A DNA stretch of 64,000 nucleotides from Coprobacillaceae bacterium UN01-12pH3A (GTDB taxonomy: Bacteria > Bacillota_I > Bacilli_A > Erysipelotrichales > Coprobacillaceae). Positions within the stretch are counted from its first letter, which is position 1. Each line of letters begins with the position of its first letter. The position numbers were made by a program, and so were the translations under genes. Positions 55,359-64,000 of the stretch are shown piece by piece. Location of the stretch: the NCBI GenBank assembly GCA_027676805.1, contig JAQENU010000001.1, positions 248,001-312,000 on the forward strand, read 5' to 3'. The notes below the pieces were generated by a model that was not told the origin of the DNA, did not search any database, and worked only from the letters and a program-made list of their open reading frames with translations.

Positions 55359-55832
55359 CTATTTAGAATTGATAAACATGAACCTTCCCTGTTCAAATGT
55401 ATTATTTTGATCTGTATAGTCGTCAATCACACGTTTCCAAAATAAATAAGCCTTTTCACTTCCGTATGACGGAGATACTTCCCAATTCCCTTTAAACAGA
55501 TCAAAGCACTCTGCAGCTGCCGCTTTCCCAATCTTATTTCTGCGATATTTAGGAATCACCATAAATTCTGCGATACAATGTCCTGCTTCAAATTGCTGCA
55601 TCTGTGTATTCACCATAATAAAACCGACTATTTTTTCAGTTTCCTTCTCCCTTATAAAATAAGCAGAAGCATCACCATTTGTAAAATAATCATCAAATCC
55701 CTCATATTCAAAAAGGGCTTCTTCATTCATTTCATTAAAATCACTGATACTTTCTTCAAACAGTGAATATTGAAGAAGTCTGTAACATATATCTTTATCT
55801 TTTCTTTCTATCCGATCTAATACAATCTCCAT
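55359..55832 (-). CDS. GNAT N-acetyltransferase
   Basis: GNAT-fold protein of 157 residues. The acetyl-CoA loop region reads FMVIPKYRRNKIGKAAA (the R/Q-X-X-G-X-G/A form). YFIREKETEKIVGFIMV is the beta4 strand region. Start chosen at 55832 after AGAGGTGAG; the longer frame has no ribosome site. Substrate unknown. A frameshifted GNAT gene lies immediately upstream. Confidence 0.85.
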   Translation of the reverse strand: MEIVLDRIERKDKDICYRLLQYSLFEESISDFNEMNEEALFEYEGFDDYFTNGDASAYFIREKETEKIVGFIMVNTQMQQFEAGHCIAEFMVIPKYRRNKIGKAAAAECFDLFKGNWEVSPSYGSEKAYLFWKRVIDDYTDQNNTFEQGRFMFINSK

Positions 55833-55878
55833 TTTCTCACCTCTATCTGTCATTTGGCATTTTTTAAACCTATCCTTT

Positions 55879-56384
55879 TTATTTCTCATTATTAGAATTG
55901 GCAATAACCAATGTATAATCTAAATAATCTCCGGAAAATCGATCTTTACTGTCACTCGGTCTGCTTTGATCCAATTTAAACCCAACACTTTCATACATCC
56001 GCTGAGCCGACACAAGCAAAGAATTCGTTGTCACTACAATCTTTTCGGCTTCTAATTGACGAATTCGACAAATCGCTTCTTGAAGCTGGGATTTTCCATA
56101 GCCTTTTTCTTTATATTTTGTTTTCATACAGTTATGTCCAATAATAACAGAACTCGGTTTATTTCTGGGATCCCATGAAACAAACCCGATCGGTTCACCA
56201 CGAATGGCAGTGATAAATCCGCAGCTGTCCGCAATTACTAAATGATCAAAGAAAAATCGTCAAATTCTTGCCAGTCTTTTCCCCAATGCTGCTGGCATTG
56301 AACATCAAAAGAATAAGCATCTGTGAGCAGTTCAAAAAGAATCCCTCGTTTAAATTGGCTTATTTCTCTAAATTCCAGTTCCAT
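55879..56384 (-). pseudogene. GNAT N-acetyltransferase, frameshifted
   Basis: The N-terminal part reads from ATG 56384 (MELEFREISQF, with GGGAG upstream) and stops at 56238. One missing base in the T-run complementary to 56252-56256 (five instead of six) explains the break. With that base restored the frame continues DDFFFDHLVIADS, FVSWDPRNK, then YKEKGYGKSQLQEAI and YESVGFKL to the stop at 55879. The restored ~168-residue protein is a complete GNAT. It could be a recent pseudogene, a phase-variable gene or a sequencing error. Confidence 0.8.
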
Positions 56385-56462
56385 TCCTATCTCCCTTATG
56401 TATAAGATAATATCCATCTATTGTCATTTATTCGCTGAATTTTATTTCAAAAGTACTGTCTG

Positions 56463-57026
56463 CTACATGGGCTTTAAGTTTTTTTCTAAGCGTTCAATCA
56501 TCCACGCTTTACGTTTTGCTTGTCCTGCTTCTGTTTTAGCGTCTAAATAAGCACGTGTATATGTCTTTTGCACAGAAGGTGACATCGCTTTAAAATTAGT
56601 ATAGGCCAGTTCATTTTCTTTCAATAGTTCAGCAACCCTCATAATTTGTTCCTCTGTCACATCAGAAGGACGTGTTGCTTTATCCCATTGTCCGTTCTTT
56701 TTTGCTTCTTCGATCTTTGTTTTGCCTAAATCTGTCATTCTGCCTGATTTTTCCAGGCTTTCTGCCAATGCTTTATTCTTTTCTGACCACTTACTCTCTT
56801 TTTGTCGAATAGAAAAATATTTCATGTAAGATCTATCATCGATGCGTTTCATCAGTCCATCGATCCAGCCAAAGCAAAGTGCCTCTTCTAAGGCTTCACT
56901 CGCTTTTAATGTTTTAGATGTTTTCCCCTTGCCAAATAACAGCCATACTCCTTGACTATCTAAGCAGTGCTCAGTCAGCCATTCTCTGAATTCATCACGT
57001 GTTTTAAAATGCAGTGGATCGTTCAT
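56463..57026 (-). CDS. YdeI/OmdA-type protein
   Basis: A 187-residue protein of the YdeI/OmpD-associated family. The N-terminal domain holds HFKTRDEFREWLTEH, GVWLLFGKGKTS and FGWIDGLMKRID; the C-terminal helical tail has FKAMSPSVQKTYTRAYLDAKTEAGQ, split by the usual family pattern SPS..K. Some members are linked to bacteriocin protection, but the function is not settled. AAGGAG precedes the ATG. Confidence 0.83.
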   Translation of the reverse strand: MNDPLHFKTRDEFREWLTEHCLDSQGVWLLFGKGKTSKTLKASEALEEALCFGWIDGLMKRIDDRSYMKYFSIRQKESKWSEKNKALAESLEKSGRMTDLGKTKIEEAKKNGQWDKATRPSDVTEEQIMRVAELLKENELAYTNFKAMSPSVQKTYTRAYLDAKTEAGQAKRKAWMIERLEKNLKPM

Positions 57027-57040
57027 TTAATTTTCTCCTT

Positions 57041-57487
57041 TCATTTTGCTAAAACGATAATATCTTCCAGCGGTTCAAAACCATTTTTTAAATAAAACTG
57101 TTCTGCCGGAAAGCCCTTATTGGTATTTAAAATGATTGCATTCATTTGCTTCTCATGAATATCCGCTTCTATTAAGGCTAAAAACTGACTGCCGATCCCC
57201 ATTTTCTGAACCGTCTTTTTTACACAGAATTCATCAATGTAATATTCCATCCCGTTGATCCATGGCTTTTGAAAGCCTAAACTTAAAGCAACGATTTCGT
57301 CATTTAGCTTTAGCACATAGCCTATAAAGTAATTATTGTTCATATGATGCTTGAAGAAAGCAACCACCTGATCTCTGGATTCATAAACATCATTCCATGG
57401 CTCCACAGAAAAAGTGGCTATAAACAGATCTACGCCAGCCTCCAATACATCATGATCTAACGGTAATAAATTTAATTTATCGTTCAT
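57041..57487 (-). CDS. GNAT N-acetyltransferase
   Basis: GNAT protein of 148 residues with the acetyl-CoA loop VQKMGIGSQFLALIE and C-terminal LKNGFEPLEDIIVL. Start chosen at 57487 after AAGGAAAG; the frame is open upstream into the next gene. It follows the SnoaL-like gene by about 23 bases, so the two are probably co-transcribed. Substrate unknown. Confidence 0.82.
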   Translation of the reverse strand: MNDKLNLLPLDHDVLEAGVDLFIATFSVEPWNDVYESRDQVVAFFKHHMNNNYFIGYVLKLNDEIVALSLGFQKPWINGMEYYIDEFCVKKTVQKMGIGSQFLALIEADIHEKQMNAIILNTNKGFPAEQFYLKNGFEPLEDIIVLAK

Positions 57488-57510
57488 TGTTTTTCTTTCC
57501 TTTTCCAACA

Positions 57511-57879
57511 TTATCGGATCGGTTTCCCAATATGTTTTTCTTTTCGCCATTGCGGAATATCGCCATCTTCTCCCCAATATTCATCCATCAAGATAATCTT
57601 ATCTTCTTTAAGCTGAATAAAGGAAACAACATGAAATGACAGGGGTTTATTTAAAGCATAAACATGAGTCGCAGTAATGATTAAATCCCCTATTCTTTCT
57701 ACGCGCTCTACTTTGCCGCCCCATTGATCAGGATACTCACAATTTGCCTGAATGAATTCCTCTAACGTAAAATGTTCATTCGTATCGTGCCAGTTAATAT
57801 GGGCTTCTTCATGAAAGAAAGTCCTCATCCTCACTGCATCTTGTTTTAATGTGGCTTCCCAAAAATCATAAATATTCAT
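57511..57879 (-). CDS. SnoaL/NTF2-like protein
   Basis: A 122-residue protein of the NTF2-like superfamily. FWEATLKQDAVRMRTFFHEEA is the N-terminal helix pattern and FIQLKEDKIILMDEYWGED the closing strands. Such proteins are small enzymes or ligand binders; the role is unknown. GGAGGAG precedes the ATG at 57879. Confidence 0.78.
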   Translation of the reverse strand: MNIYDFWEATLKQDAVRMRTFFHEEAHINWHDTNEHFTLEEFIQANCEYPDQWGGKVERVERIGDLIITATHVYALNKPLSFHVVSFIQLKEDKIILMDEYWGEDGDIPQWRKEKHIGKPIR

Positions 57880-58077
57880 TGCATTCTCCTCCATTTTTTA
57901 AAGTTTTGCCTTTTTGTGCGCTTCTCTACTCCATGTAAATTTACAGCATCTTTTTAGGCGAAACTCTCTAATCCTTCATTCGTATGAGTTTTATATCATA
58001 AACAGCGATTATTAATTTAAGTGTATCATAGATTTTGGGCGAATTCCATGTTTAGGTCATTCACTCTTTTAAGTAGC

Positions 58078-58102
58078 AAAAAAAGGGAGACAAATCTCCC
58101 TT
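58078..58102 (-). terminator. terminator of clpB
   Basis: Stem AAGGGAGA (58083-58090) with TCTCCCTT (58095-58102). On the minus strand it is followed by TTTTTTT. Confidence 0.85.
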
Positions 58103-60665
58103 ATTGCACTTCAATAACAAACTGACCGTTTTCAACATCAATAGCGACTTTAGAATTTGGAACGATTGCACCTTCAATAATTTTCTTTGCCACCAATGTT
58201 TCAATATACGTTTGAATATAACGTTGCAGTGGTCTTGCACCATATTGATAATCATAGCCATTATCCATGATAAACTGTTTTGCCTGATCGCTGACGGTTA
58301 ATTGAATGTTTTGATCGCTTAAACGTTTTTCTAATTGATGAATGAATTTATCAATGACTTTATAGATAACACTTTGATCTAATGAATTAAAGAGTACGAT
58401 CTCATCGATACGATTCAATAATTCAGGCTTGAAGTAAGACCTTAATTCACCCATGACTAAATCTTGATTTTCTTTTGTGTTGCCGTCCAATAAATAGTTT
58501 GAACCGATGTTTGATGTCATGATAATGATTGTGTTTTTAAAGCTGACTACTTTTCCTTTTGAATCGGTAATACGTCCGTCATCTAATACTTGCAGTAAAA
58601 TATTGAAGACATCCGGATGGGCTTTTTCAATCTCATCCAACAAGACGATAGAATAAGGATTGCGGCGCACTGCCTCGGTTAATTGTCCGCCTTCTTCGTA
58701 TCCTACATATCCTGGAGGCGCCCCTAATAAACGAGAGACACTGTATTTCTCCATATATTCAGACATATCAATTCGCACAATATGTTTTTCACTGTCAAAC
58801 AACTGTTCCGCTAGTGCCTTAGCGACTTCTGTTTTCCCTACCCCGGTTGGTCCTAAGAACAAGAAGGATCCAATCGGCTTGCTTTCATCACGAATCCCCG
58901 CTCTTGAACGAAGGATCGCATTGGTTACTTTCTCTAAAGCCTGATCCTGACCGATAACACGTTGTGCCAGCACTTCACCTAATGTCAGTATCTTTTCTCT
59001 TTCAGACTGCTGCAATTTGCTGACAGGAATATGAGTCCATTTGGAAATAACTTCCGCAACCGTTTCCTCAGTTACTTTTTCCTGTAATAAATAGTCTTCT
59101 TTATTCGTGCTTTCTAAAGCCTCGATCTTCTTTTCAATCGCTGGCAGTTCTTCGTATTTGATACGTGATGCTTTTTCAAAATCAGATTCCAGTTCATACT
59201 GTTCCTGCTGTAGCTGAAGCTTAGAACGCTGATCCTTTAATGCTTTCACTTCTTCAAGCTGTTTCTTTTCTTCCTGCCATTTTGACAACAGTACTTTTTC
59301 TTTTTCATCTAATGAAGCGATCTTTTGCTTAATATCATCTAAACGTTCTTTATTTTTTTCACTCGTATCTTTTTCGATCGATATTCTTTCCATCTCTAAA
59401 CGGTTCTTTTCACGGGTAATCGTATCCAATTCCTGTGGCAGAGAGTCGATTTCCATACGAATCGTTGCACAGGCCTCATCGATAAGATCAATCGCTTTAT
59501 CGGGTAAGAAACGATCGGTAATATAACGTTCTGACAGATTAGCGGCAGCGACCAAGGAACTATCGCTGATCTGAACTCCGTGATGCGTTTCAAAGCCATT
59601 TTTTAATCCTCTTAAAATGGCAATCGTATCATCAATGCCCGATTCATCTACCATTACCTTTTGGAAACGTCTTTCCAAAGCGGCATCCTTTTCTATATAC
59701 ATACGATATTCATCCAATGTTGTCGCACCGATACAATGCAGCTCTCCTCTTGCAAGCATTGGTTTTAATAAGTTTGCTGCATCCATGGCACCATCCGTCT
59801 TACCGGCACCGACTAACTGATGAATTTCATCAATAAACAAGATGATGTTTCCTTCTGCTTTTTGAATTTCATTTAAAACAGCTTTCAATCGCTCTTCAAA
59901 TTCACCGCGATATTTCGCTCCGGCTACCAAAGCACCTAAATCCAATTCATAAACCGTTTTATTTTGCAATGAAATCGGTACATCATTTTTATAAATACGC
60001 CAAGCCAAACCTTCCACAATTGCGGTTTTACCTACTCCGGGTTCACCGATCAAGATTGGATTGTTTTTGGTTTTACGTGATAATATTTGAATCACACGAC
60101 GAATTTCTTCATCACGCCCGATAATAACGTCAATCTTTCCATCTTTTACTTCCGAAGTAAGATCACGTCCATATTTTGTTAATACTTCATATTGATTTTC
60201 TGGGTTTTGATTATTCACTGTATTTGTCCCCCTTATCTCTTTAATTGCCTTCAATACTTCGGCTTTATCCATTTTTGTTTCTTCTAAGAACTGTTTTACA
60301 GTATGTGACTGAGTATCATATAATGCGATAATAATATGTTCAACAGACAGATATTCATCCTTTAACTGATTCTGCACTTTCAATGCATTTTGAAATAATG
60401 TATTTAAATCATAAGAAATCCGCATCTCTTCCTGAGTTGTCTGAACCTGTGGCAGCAAGCTCAACTTCTGTTCCAAGTAAGCCATCGCTAAATTCTTATC
60501 TAGGTTCAGCTTTTCAAAAATACGTGGCAGCATACCGCTGCTGTCTTCCAATAATACTTTTAGTAAGTGTAAGATATCGACTATTTGATTCGATGAATTT
60601 AAGGCTAACTGAAATGCCTTAGAAACAGCTTCCTGCATCTTATGCGTCATTTTTTCTATATCCAT
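58101..60665 (-). CDS. clpB: ATP-dependent disaggregase ClpB
   Basis: Hsp100 chaperone of 854 residues that extracts proteins from aggregates with DnaK. It has the N-terminal Clp repeat domain, ATPase domain 1 (Walker [10 protein letters not shown]), a long coiled-coil middle domain (~400-520, which marks ClpB rather than ClpC), and ATPase domain 2 (GPTGVGKTE). No IGF loop for ClpP is evident. Start at 60665 after AAGGAG. Two CIRCE operators cover its promoter, so HrcA control is expected. Confidence 0.96.
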   Translation of the reverse strand: MDIEKMTHKMQEAVSKAFQLALNSSNQIVDILHLLKVLLEDSSGMLPRIFEKLNLDKNLAMAYLEQKLSLLPQVQTTQEEMRISYDLNTLFQNALKVQNQLKDEYLSVEHIIIALYDTQSHTVKQFLEETKMDKAEVLKAIKEIRGTNTVNNQNPENQYEVLTKYGRDLTSEVKDGKIDVIIGRDEEIRRVIQILSRKTKNNPILIGEPGVGKTAIVEGLAWRIYKNDVPISLQNKTVYELDLGALVAGAKYRGEFEERLKAVLNEIQKAEGNIILFIDEIHQLVGAGKTDGAMDAANLLKPMLARGELHCIGATTLDEYRMYIEKDAALERRFQKVMVDESGIDDTIAILRGLKNGFETHHGVQISDSSLVAAANLSERYITDRFLPDKAIDLIDEACATIRMEIDSLPQELDTITREKNRLEMERISIEKDTSEKNKERLDDIKQKIASLDEKEKVLLSKWQEEKKQLEEVKALKDQRSKLQLQQEQYELESDFEKASRIKYEELPAIEKKIEALESTNKEDYLLQEKVTEETVAEVISKWTHIPVSKLQQSEREKILTLGEVLAQRVIGQDQALEKVTNAILRSRAGIRDESKPIGSFLFLGPTGVGKTEVAKALAEQLFDSEKHIVRIDMSEYMEKYSVSRLLGAPPGYVGYEEGGQLTEAVRRNPYSIVLLDEIEKAHPDVFNILLQVLDDGRITDSKGKVVSFKNTIIIMTSNIGSNYLLDGNTKENQDLVMGELRSYFKPELLNRIDEIVLFNSLDQSVIYKVIDKFIHQLEKRLSDQNIQLTVSDQAKQFIMDNGYDYQYGARPLQRYIQTYIETLVAKKIIEGAIVPNSKVAIDVENGQFVIEVQ

Positions 60666-60676
60666 GTTATCACTCC

Positions 60677-60703
60677 TTAGCACTCTTTTATCCTAAGTGC
60701 TAA
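60677..60703. promoter_or_regulatory. CIRCE operator 1 (HrcA site)
   Basis: TTAGCACTC-N9-AAGTGCTAA, one mismatch from the consensus TTAGCACTC-N9-GAGTGCTAA. It lies just downstream of the clpB -10 and 12 bases before the ATG. Confidence 0.92.
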
Positions 60704-60707
60704 TTTT

Positions 60708-60735
60708 ATTATAGCACCATATTTAGCACTGTCAA
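60708..60735 (-). promoter_or_regulatory. clpB promoter
   Basis: On the minus strand TTGACA (60730-60735), 16-base spacer, TATAAT (60708-60713). The -35 lies inside CIRCE 2. Confidence 0.8.
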
Positions 60736-60749
60736 GCGTTAAGTGCTAA
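60723..60749. promoter_or_regulatory. CIRCE operator 2 (HrcA site)
   Basis: TTAGCACTG-N9-AAGTGCTAA, two mismatches to consensus, overlapping the clpB -35. Together with the first site it brackets the promoter. Confidence 0.87.
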
Positions 60750-60800
60750 AATGTTTAATATTTCTTATTTAGTATGGATCGAACTGCAAATTTATTCTCA

Positions 60801-60824
60801 CAAAAAAAGAATGCACTGCATTCT
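60801..60824 (-). terminator. terminator of the DUF1836 gene
   Basis: Stem AGAATG (60808-60813) with CATTCT (60819-60824). On the minus strand a T-run follows. It overlaps the stop codon. Confidence 0.65.
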
Positions 60825-61377
60825 ATTTTACCGGATAATATTGATCGATCAATTCCTGTGCCACTGATTTTGAAAATTCAGACAAAGCACACAGACACAA
60901 TACCATGACTAATCGATCCTCATCTTGAGCTAAGTTTAACTTCTCATCTCTTAATATAGTATCAATAGCAACAGCCATGACTTCTTTTTTATCCTCTTTC
61001 AATTCTAAATAATGATCATATATATGACTTAAATCGACATTATTCTCGTCAGACAGCTTATATATTGGTTGTAGAATACGTTTGATCTCTTCGATTGAAA
61101 GCGTGTTCTTTAAAGAATAGATAATCAGCATCTGAATAATGTGATCTTTAGAATATTTTTTTCCTTTAATAGGTTTTAAAATTCCCTGTTTACTATAGTT
61201 ATTCACCATAGTTTTCGTTAAAATCTTATCTTTTTCATTTCTTTTGTTATTGCCTAATTCCTGATCCAGCAAAGTAATGATCTGATCGATATAAAGATCT
61301 AAAGAAGGTATTGCATCGGCATGCACATCACTTCTCTGTAAGATTTTACGTACGATTTCAGTAAATCCATCTGTCAT
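60823..61377 (-). CDS. DUF1836 family protein
   Basis: A 184-residue protein of the DUF1836 family. LTKTMVNNYSKQGILKPIKGKKYS (spread over about 53-76) followed by HIIQMLIIYSLKNTLSIEEIK resembles a MerR-like winged helix, so it may bind DNA. GGGAGG precedes the ATG. It is divergent from the TrhA gene. Function unknown. Confidence 0.82.
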   Translation of the reverse strand: MTDGFTEIVRKILQRSDVHADAIPSLDLYIDQIITLLDQELGNNKRNEKDKILTKTMVNNYSKQGILKPIKGKKYSKDHIIQMLIIYSLKNTLSIEEIKRILQPIYKLSDENNVDLSHIYDHYLELKEDKKEVMAVAIDTILRDEKLNLAQDEDRLVMVLCLCALSEFSKSVAQELIDQYYPVK

Positions 61378-61518
61378 TGTTTTGCCCTCCCTATGTACAT
61401 TCTATATTAAACAGTTTTTAAAATCAATATTTTAATTGACTAATGCATACATGATGATATAATAACTTCATAAAGTAGTTTTGAAAACTATATTCATTTA
61501 TTCAAGGGGGATAATTTT

Positions 61519-62157
61519 ATGAAATTTTACGACCGGGCACAGGATCCCATCAGTTTTTTAACGCATTTTATCGGAGCGATTTTTGCCGTAGTAGGAACAG
61601 CTATCGTCGTCATCAGTCAATGGCTGCGTCATGGATCATTATCTTCGATCTTATCTGTCCTCGTCTTTGGCTTATCTATGATGGCACTTTACAGTGCCAG
61701 CAGTATTTATCACTACGTAAGAGAAGATGCGCCTTCTAAATTACGTTTAAGAAAACTTGACCATGCGATGATCTACATTCTAATCGTAGGTTCTTATACG
61801 CCACTTTGCTTAGCCTACATGGATGATCCGCGATTATTTTTAGGCGTGATCTGGTCTGTCGCCATCCTTGGCATTATTATTAAAATGATTTGGATGGATG
61901 CTCCGCGCTGGCTGTCAACTGTCTTTTATTTAGGCTTAGGCTGGTCGATCTTGTTTGATGTCAGTATTCTAACTTCAATGAGTACCACCTGTGTCACACT
62001 GATTGCAATCGGGGGCATCAGCTATAGCATCGGCGCTATTATTTACATTATTAAAAAGCCAAACTTTACAGAACGTTTTGGATTTCATGAATTATTTCAT
62101 ATTTTCATAATGATTGGTACTTTCTTTCATTTCATTGCCATCGCATTATACATTTAA
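61519..62157 (+). CDS. trhA: hemolysin III/TrhA family membrane protein
   Basis: PAQR-family membrane protein of 212 residues with seven helices. The conserved histidines and acidic residues are visible: SFLTHFIGAIFA, YHYVREDAPSKLRLRKLDHAMIY (in two parts) and FGFHELFHIF. Bacterial members are linked to membrane homeostasis; hemolytic activity is doubtful. AAGGGGG precedes the ATG. Confidence 0.92.
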   Translation: MKFYDRAQDPISFLTHFIGAIFAVVGTAIVVISQWLRHGSLSSILSVLVFGLSMMALYSASSIYHYVREDAPSKLRLRKLDHAMIYILIVGSYTPLCLAYMDDPRLFLGVIWSVAILGIIIKMIWMDAPRWLSTVFYLGLGWSILFDVSILTSMSTTCVTLIAIGGISYSIGAIIYIIKKPNFTERFGFHELFHIFIMIGTFFHFIAIALYI

Positions 62158-62180
62158 ACACCTGCGGGTGTTTTTATTTT
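62157..62180 (+). terminator. terminator of trhA
   Basis: Stem AACACC (62157-62162) with GGTGTT (62167-62172), followed by TTTATTTT. Confidence 0.8.
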
Positions 62181-62203
62181 AAGCAATCTACACATTAGGA
62201 CAA

Positions 62204-62232
62204 TAAAAAAGACAAGTCTTTAGCTTGTCATC
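62204..62232 (-). terminator. terminator of the histidine phosphatase gene
   Basis: Stem GACAAG (62211-62216) with CTTGTC (62224-62229). On the minus strand it is followed by TTTTTTATT. Confidence 0.75.
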
Positions 62233-62240
62233 CCCTTACT

Positions 62241-62870
62241 CTATTCTTTTACAAGACCTCTTTTTAGTCCTTGATCCCGGTAGGTCGTATCGTTTAATGC
62301 TTTCAAATGATATCTGCCATCATATTCAATAACAGTTACCGAACAATTATCAATCCCACGATCCAATAAATCAATATTAAAATCCTGCGGCACCATTTCC
62401 TTTAAAATTGCCATAATAGTTAGACCATGTGTCGTAATTAAAATATTACCATTTTCATGATGCGGTGTGATTTCATCAAAGAAAGAACGGACTCTTTCAC
62501 GCACCATTGTTTCATTTTCACCACCGTCTTTTACCCAGCCTATTTTAATCGCTGCTTCAAAATCGCCGTTAAAAGGCTTCATCAGCACTTCGTTTTTTTC
62601 TCCCTCTAACATACCAAAGTTAAATTCCTTTAGGCGTTTATCAATCGTTAAAGGAATTTTCCGGTTTTGAATAATAGCATTAGCTGTATCATATGCACGT
62701 TCACTGATAGAGGTATACGCATGACTAAACGAAACATCATTCAATCCAATCCCTGCCCCGATCGCCTGATTGATTCCGGTCTGAGTTAAAGGCGAATCAC
62801 ACCATCCCTGCACCATATCTTTTTGATTAAAAATAGTTTGTCCATGACGAACAATATAAAAGCTTATCAT
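62241..62870 (-). CDS. histidine phosphatase family protein
   Basis: Phosphoglycerate-mutase-like phosphatase of 209 residues. The phospho-His motif is VRHGQTIFN at residues 6-14, and the second catalytic His is in ITTHGLT. AGGAGG precedes the ATG. Substrate unknown; relatives include broad phosphatases and CobC-like enzymes. It stands alone. Confidence 0.9.
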   Translation of the reverse strand: MISFYIVRHGQTIFNQKDMVQGWCDSPLTQTGINQAIGAGIGLNDVSFSHAYTSISERAYDTANAIIQNRKIPLTIDKRLKEFNFGMLEGEKNEVLMKPFNGDFEAAIKIGWVKDGGENETMVRERVRSFFDEITPHHENGNILITTHGLTIMAILKEMVPQDFNIDLLDRGIDNCSVTVIEYDGRYHLKALNDTTYRDQGLKRGLVKE

Positions 62871-62882
62871 ATCTTTCCTCCT

Positions 62883-62910
62883 AAAAAAGAGAACTCATCG
62901 TTCTCTTTTG
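62883..62910 (-). terminator. terminator after the 55-residue tail-anchored protein gene
   Basis: Hairpin AAAGAGAAC with GTTCTCTTT around a short loop. On the minus strand it is followed by TTTTAGG. Confidence 0.7.
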
Positions 62911-62913
62911 TGT

Positions 62914-63081
62914 TTATGCTGAAAATTTAGTTAGAATCCATAAACAAATTAAAACGACACCAAACAACGCCCATTTGATTCTGTCACTTTTGCTCATCAA
63001 TTCTTTCTTTTTCGTTTTTTCTTCAAATTCTTCATGATTCTGCTTACGTATTTCATTACGCTTTTCTCTTTTTGTTGCCAA
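62914..63081 (-). CDS. small tail-anchored hypothetical protein
   Basis: A 55-residue protein: a highly charged helix (KREKRNEIRKQNHEEFEEK) followed by one C-terminal membrane helix (IKWALFGVVLICLWIL). The start is a TTG at 63081 with GGGGGAA upstream; the ATG further up lies within thiN and has no ribosome site. It directly follows thiN. Function unknown. Confidence 0.65.
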   Translation of the reverse strand: MATKREKRNEIRKQNHEEFEEKTKKKELMSKSDRIKWALFGVVLICLWILTKFSA

Positions 63082-63082
63082 A

Positions 63083-63688
63083 CTATATTCCCCCTTTATT
63101 ATTCGATTGTACAACAATCACATCATTTGTTATTTCTATTTCACAAGTTTCGTTACATATCTCATTGGAAACACATAACGGATCATTGTTTTTCAATAAA
63201 TACCGGTCTAATGGATAGACGCATCCTTTAATGGTAATATAAGTATCCTGATCTGTAAAAAAAGACAGATAGCGATATTCCAGTTTATGTATACAGTGTT
63301 TGCCTGCTTTTAATAAATAGATCTTGTTTTGTTCATCCAAGACGGTTAAAGAATGATCCCGATATTTTTTAAGCATGCACAGCACCGCTAGGAAGTGATC
63401 CAGTCTTCCCCCTGTCACTCCATACAATACGATATCATTATACCCGTTTGATAATAAATATTCAATCGCTATTGCTGTATCTGTCTCATCTTTTTGCTGA
63501 GGCAATTGGATATTCTTGATCTTCTTTAAACAGTTTTTATCTTTTAATGAATCATAATCACCCACCACAACCATCGGCATGATTCCTTGTGACAACAATG
63601 TTTCTACACCGCCATCCACCCCAATATAAGGCAAATTGGGATTTAATGTCATCTGGGTAGGTGCCGCTCCGACTAATCCTGCTTTCAT
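63083..63688 (-). CDS. thiN: thiamine pyrophosphokinase
   Basis: Transfers pyrophosphate from ATP to thiamine, giving thiamine diphosphate; 201 residues. Conserved parts are GVDGGVETLL, VVGDYDSL, QKDETDTAIAIEY and GVTGGRLDHFLA, all in order. The start overlaps the rpe stop by four bases. The rpe-thiN order is common in Firmicutes, usually after rsgA. Confidence 0.94.
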   Translation of the reverse strand: MKAGLVGAAPTQMTLNPNLPYIGVDGGVETLLSQGIMPMVVVGDYDSLKDKNCLKKIKNIQLPQQKDETDTAIAIEYLLSNGYNDIVLYGVTGGRLDHFLAVLCMLKKYRDHSLTVLDEQNKIYLLKAGKHCIHKLEYRYLSFFTDQDTYITIKGCVYPLDRYLLKNNDPLCVSNEICNETCEIEITNDVIVVQSNNKGGI

Positions 63689-64000
63689 TTTAATGACTCG
63701 ATTGCTTTTTGTGTATTCTCATGTTTAAAGATATAGCTTCCTGCTACTAATACATCAGCTCCGGCAGCTTTGCATTGACTTCCGGTTGCTTCATTGATTC
63801 CGCCATCCACTTCAATCAGGCATTGAATTTTTTCCTGATCAATCCAGTTACGGAGTGTTTTTATTTTGTCTATGGCTCCTAACATAAAGGATTGTCCGCC
63901 AAATCCCGGTTCTACGCTCATCACCAAGACTAAATCTAAATCAGATAATAATGGTCGAATCGCTTCCACACTGGTATTAGGTTTGATGCTGAGTCCGGCT
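63685..64000 (-). CDS. rpe: ribulose-phosphate 3-epimerase (partial, start beyond window)
   Basis: C-terminal part of a pentose-phosphate-pathway TIM-barrel epimerase. The frame is open to the window edge and reads AGLSIKPNTSVEAI at the boundary. Then come the active-site segment MSVEPGFGGQSF and the phosphate loop IEVDGGIN. The first half of the gene lies outside. It is translationally coupled to thiN. Confidence 0.94.
   Translation of the reverse strand, partial: AGLSIKPNTSVEAIRPLLSDLDLVLVMSVEPGFGGQSFMLGAIDKIKTLRNWIDQEKIQCLIEVDGGINEATGSQCKAAGADVLVAGSYIFKHENTQKAIESLK

Noticed and set aside
1..64000. tRNA, rRNA, CRISPR arrays, insertion sequences, attachment sites
   Set aside because: Reading the gaps showed no cloverleaf, spaced repeats, transposase or integrase.

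Overview
The window looks like chromosomal core of a low-GC, spore-forming Firmicute, most likely class Erysipelotrichia (a relative of [Clostridium] innocuum and similar gut anaerobes). That placement is inferred from gene content: a germination protease and SpoIIP next to rpsT, a YqfQ-like spore protein beside cshB/nfo/ispG/ispH, non-mevalonate isoprenoid genes, ferredoxin-type redox proteins and no respiratory genes. No rRNA, tRNA, CRISPR array, intact insertion sequence or prophage was seen.

Layout. 0-5 kb: cardiolipin synthase, a tiny Pro/Gly repeat protein, L-lactate dehydrogenase and a LemA/DUF2207 pair. 5-8 kb: a TetR regulator divergent from a 6-phospho-beta-glucosidase and an orphan PTS IIB. 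7.9-13.2 kb: a Ugp-like ABC importer operon ending in an alkaline-phosphatase-superfamily phosphodiesterase instead of UgpQ, with a Pho-box-like repeat at its promoter. 13.4-16.4 kb: HAD phosphatase, AhpC and a domain-swapped AhpF. 16.4-24.3 kb: purine permease, a membrane protein, a ppx-ppk polyphosphate operon behind three 11-bp-phased Pho-box-like repeats, MarR, DJ-1/PfpI and DegV. 24.4-26 kb: an ECF sigma factor, RsgI-like anti-sigma factor and Cys/His-rich secreted protein with an ECF-type promoter. 26-30.6 kb: a heterodimeric ABC exporter with a MerR regulator and a textbook MerR operator. 30.6-33 kb: gpr-spoIIP sporulation operon and rpsT. 33-40 kb: pepF, ispG, nfo, cshB, yqfQ-like, ispH. 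40-43.2 kb: a sulfur/redox operon (ferredoxin, NapH-like protein, BigR/SqrR-like ArsR, rhodanese, CoA-disulfide reductase-rhodanese). 43.2-48.5 kb: rpsU, deoC, murE, mtaB, a hypothetical, rsmE. 48.5-54.5 kb: zinc-ribbon propeller protein, toroid-fold protein, and a BcrAB-like ABC transporter with its two-component system. 54.6-57.9 kb: a patch of small accessory enzymes including a frameshifted GNAT pseudogene. 58-64 kb: clpB under two CIRCE operators, DUF1836, TrhA/hemolysin III, a histidine phosphatase, thiN and the start-less end of rpe.

How it fits together. Two separate loci, organophosphate uptake and polyphosphate turnover, carry similar Pho-box-like repeats and may form one phosphate regulon. 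Peroxide (AhpCF), reactive sulfur (40-43 kb), envelope/metal (ECF module), drug (ABC/MerR), antimicrobial peptide (53 kb) and heat (ClpB/CIRCE) stress systems are each accompanied by a visible regulator or operator. The best candidates for undescribed biology are the ECF/RsgI-like/CysHis module, the UgpQ-replacement operon with its Pho box, the persulfide-sensor operon, and the swapped AhpF.
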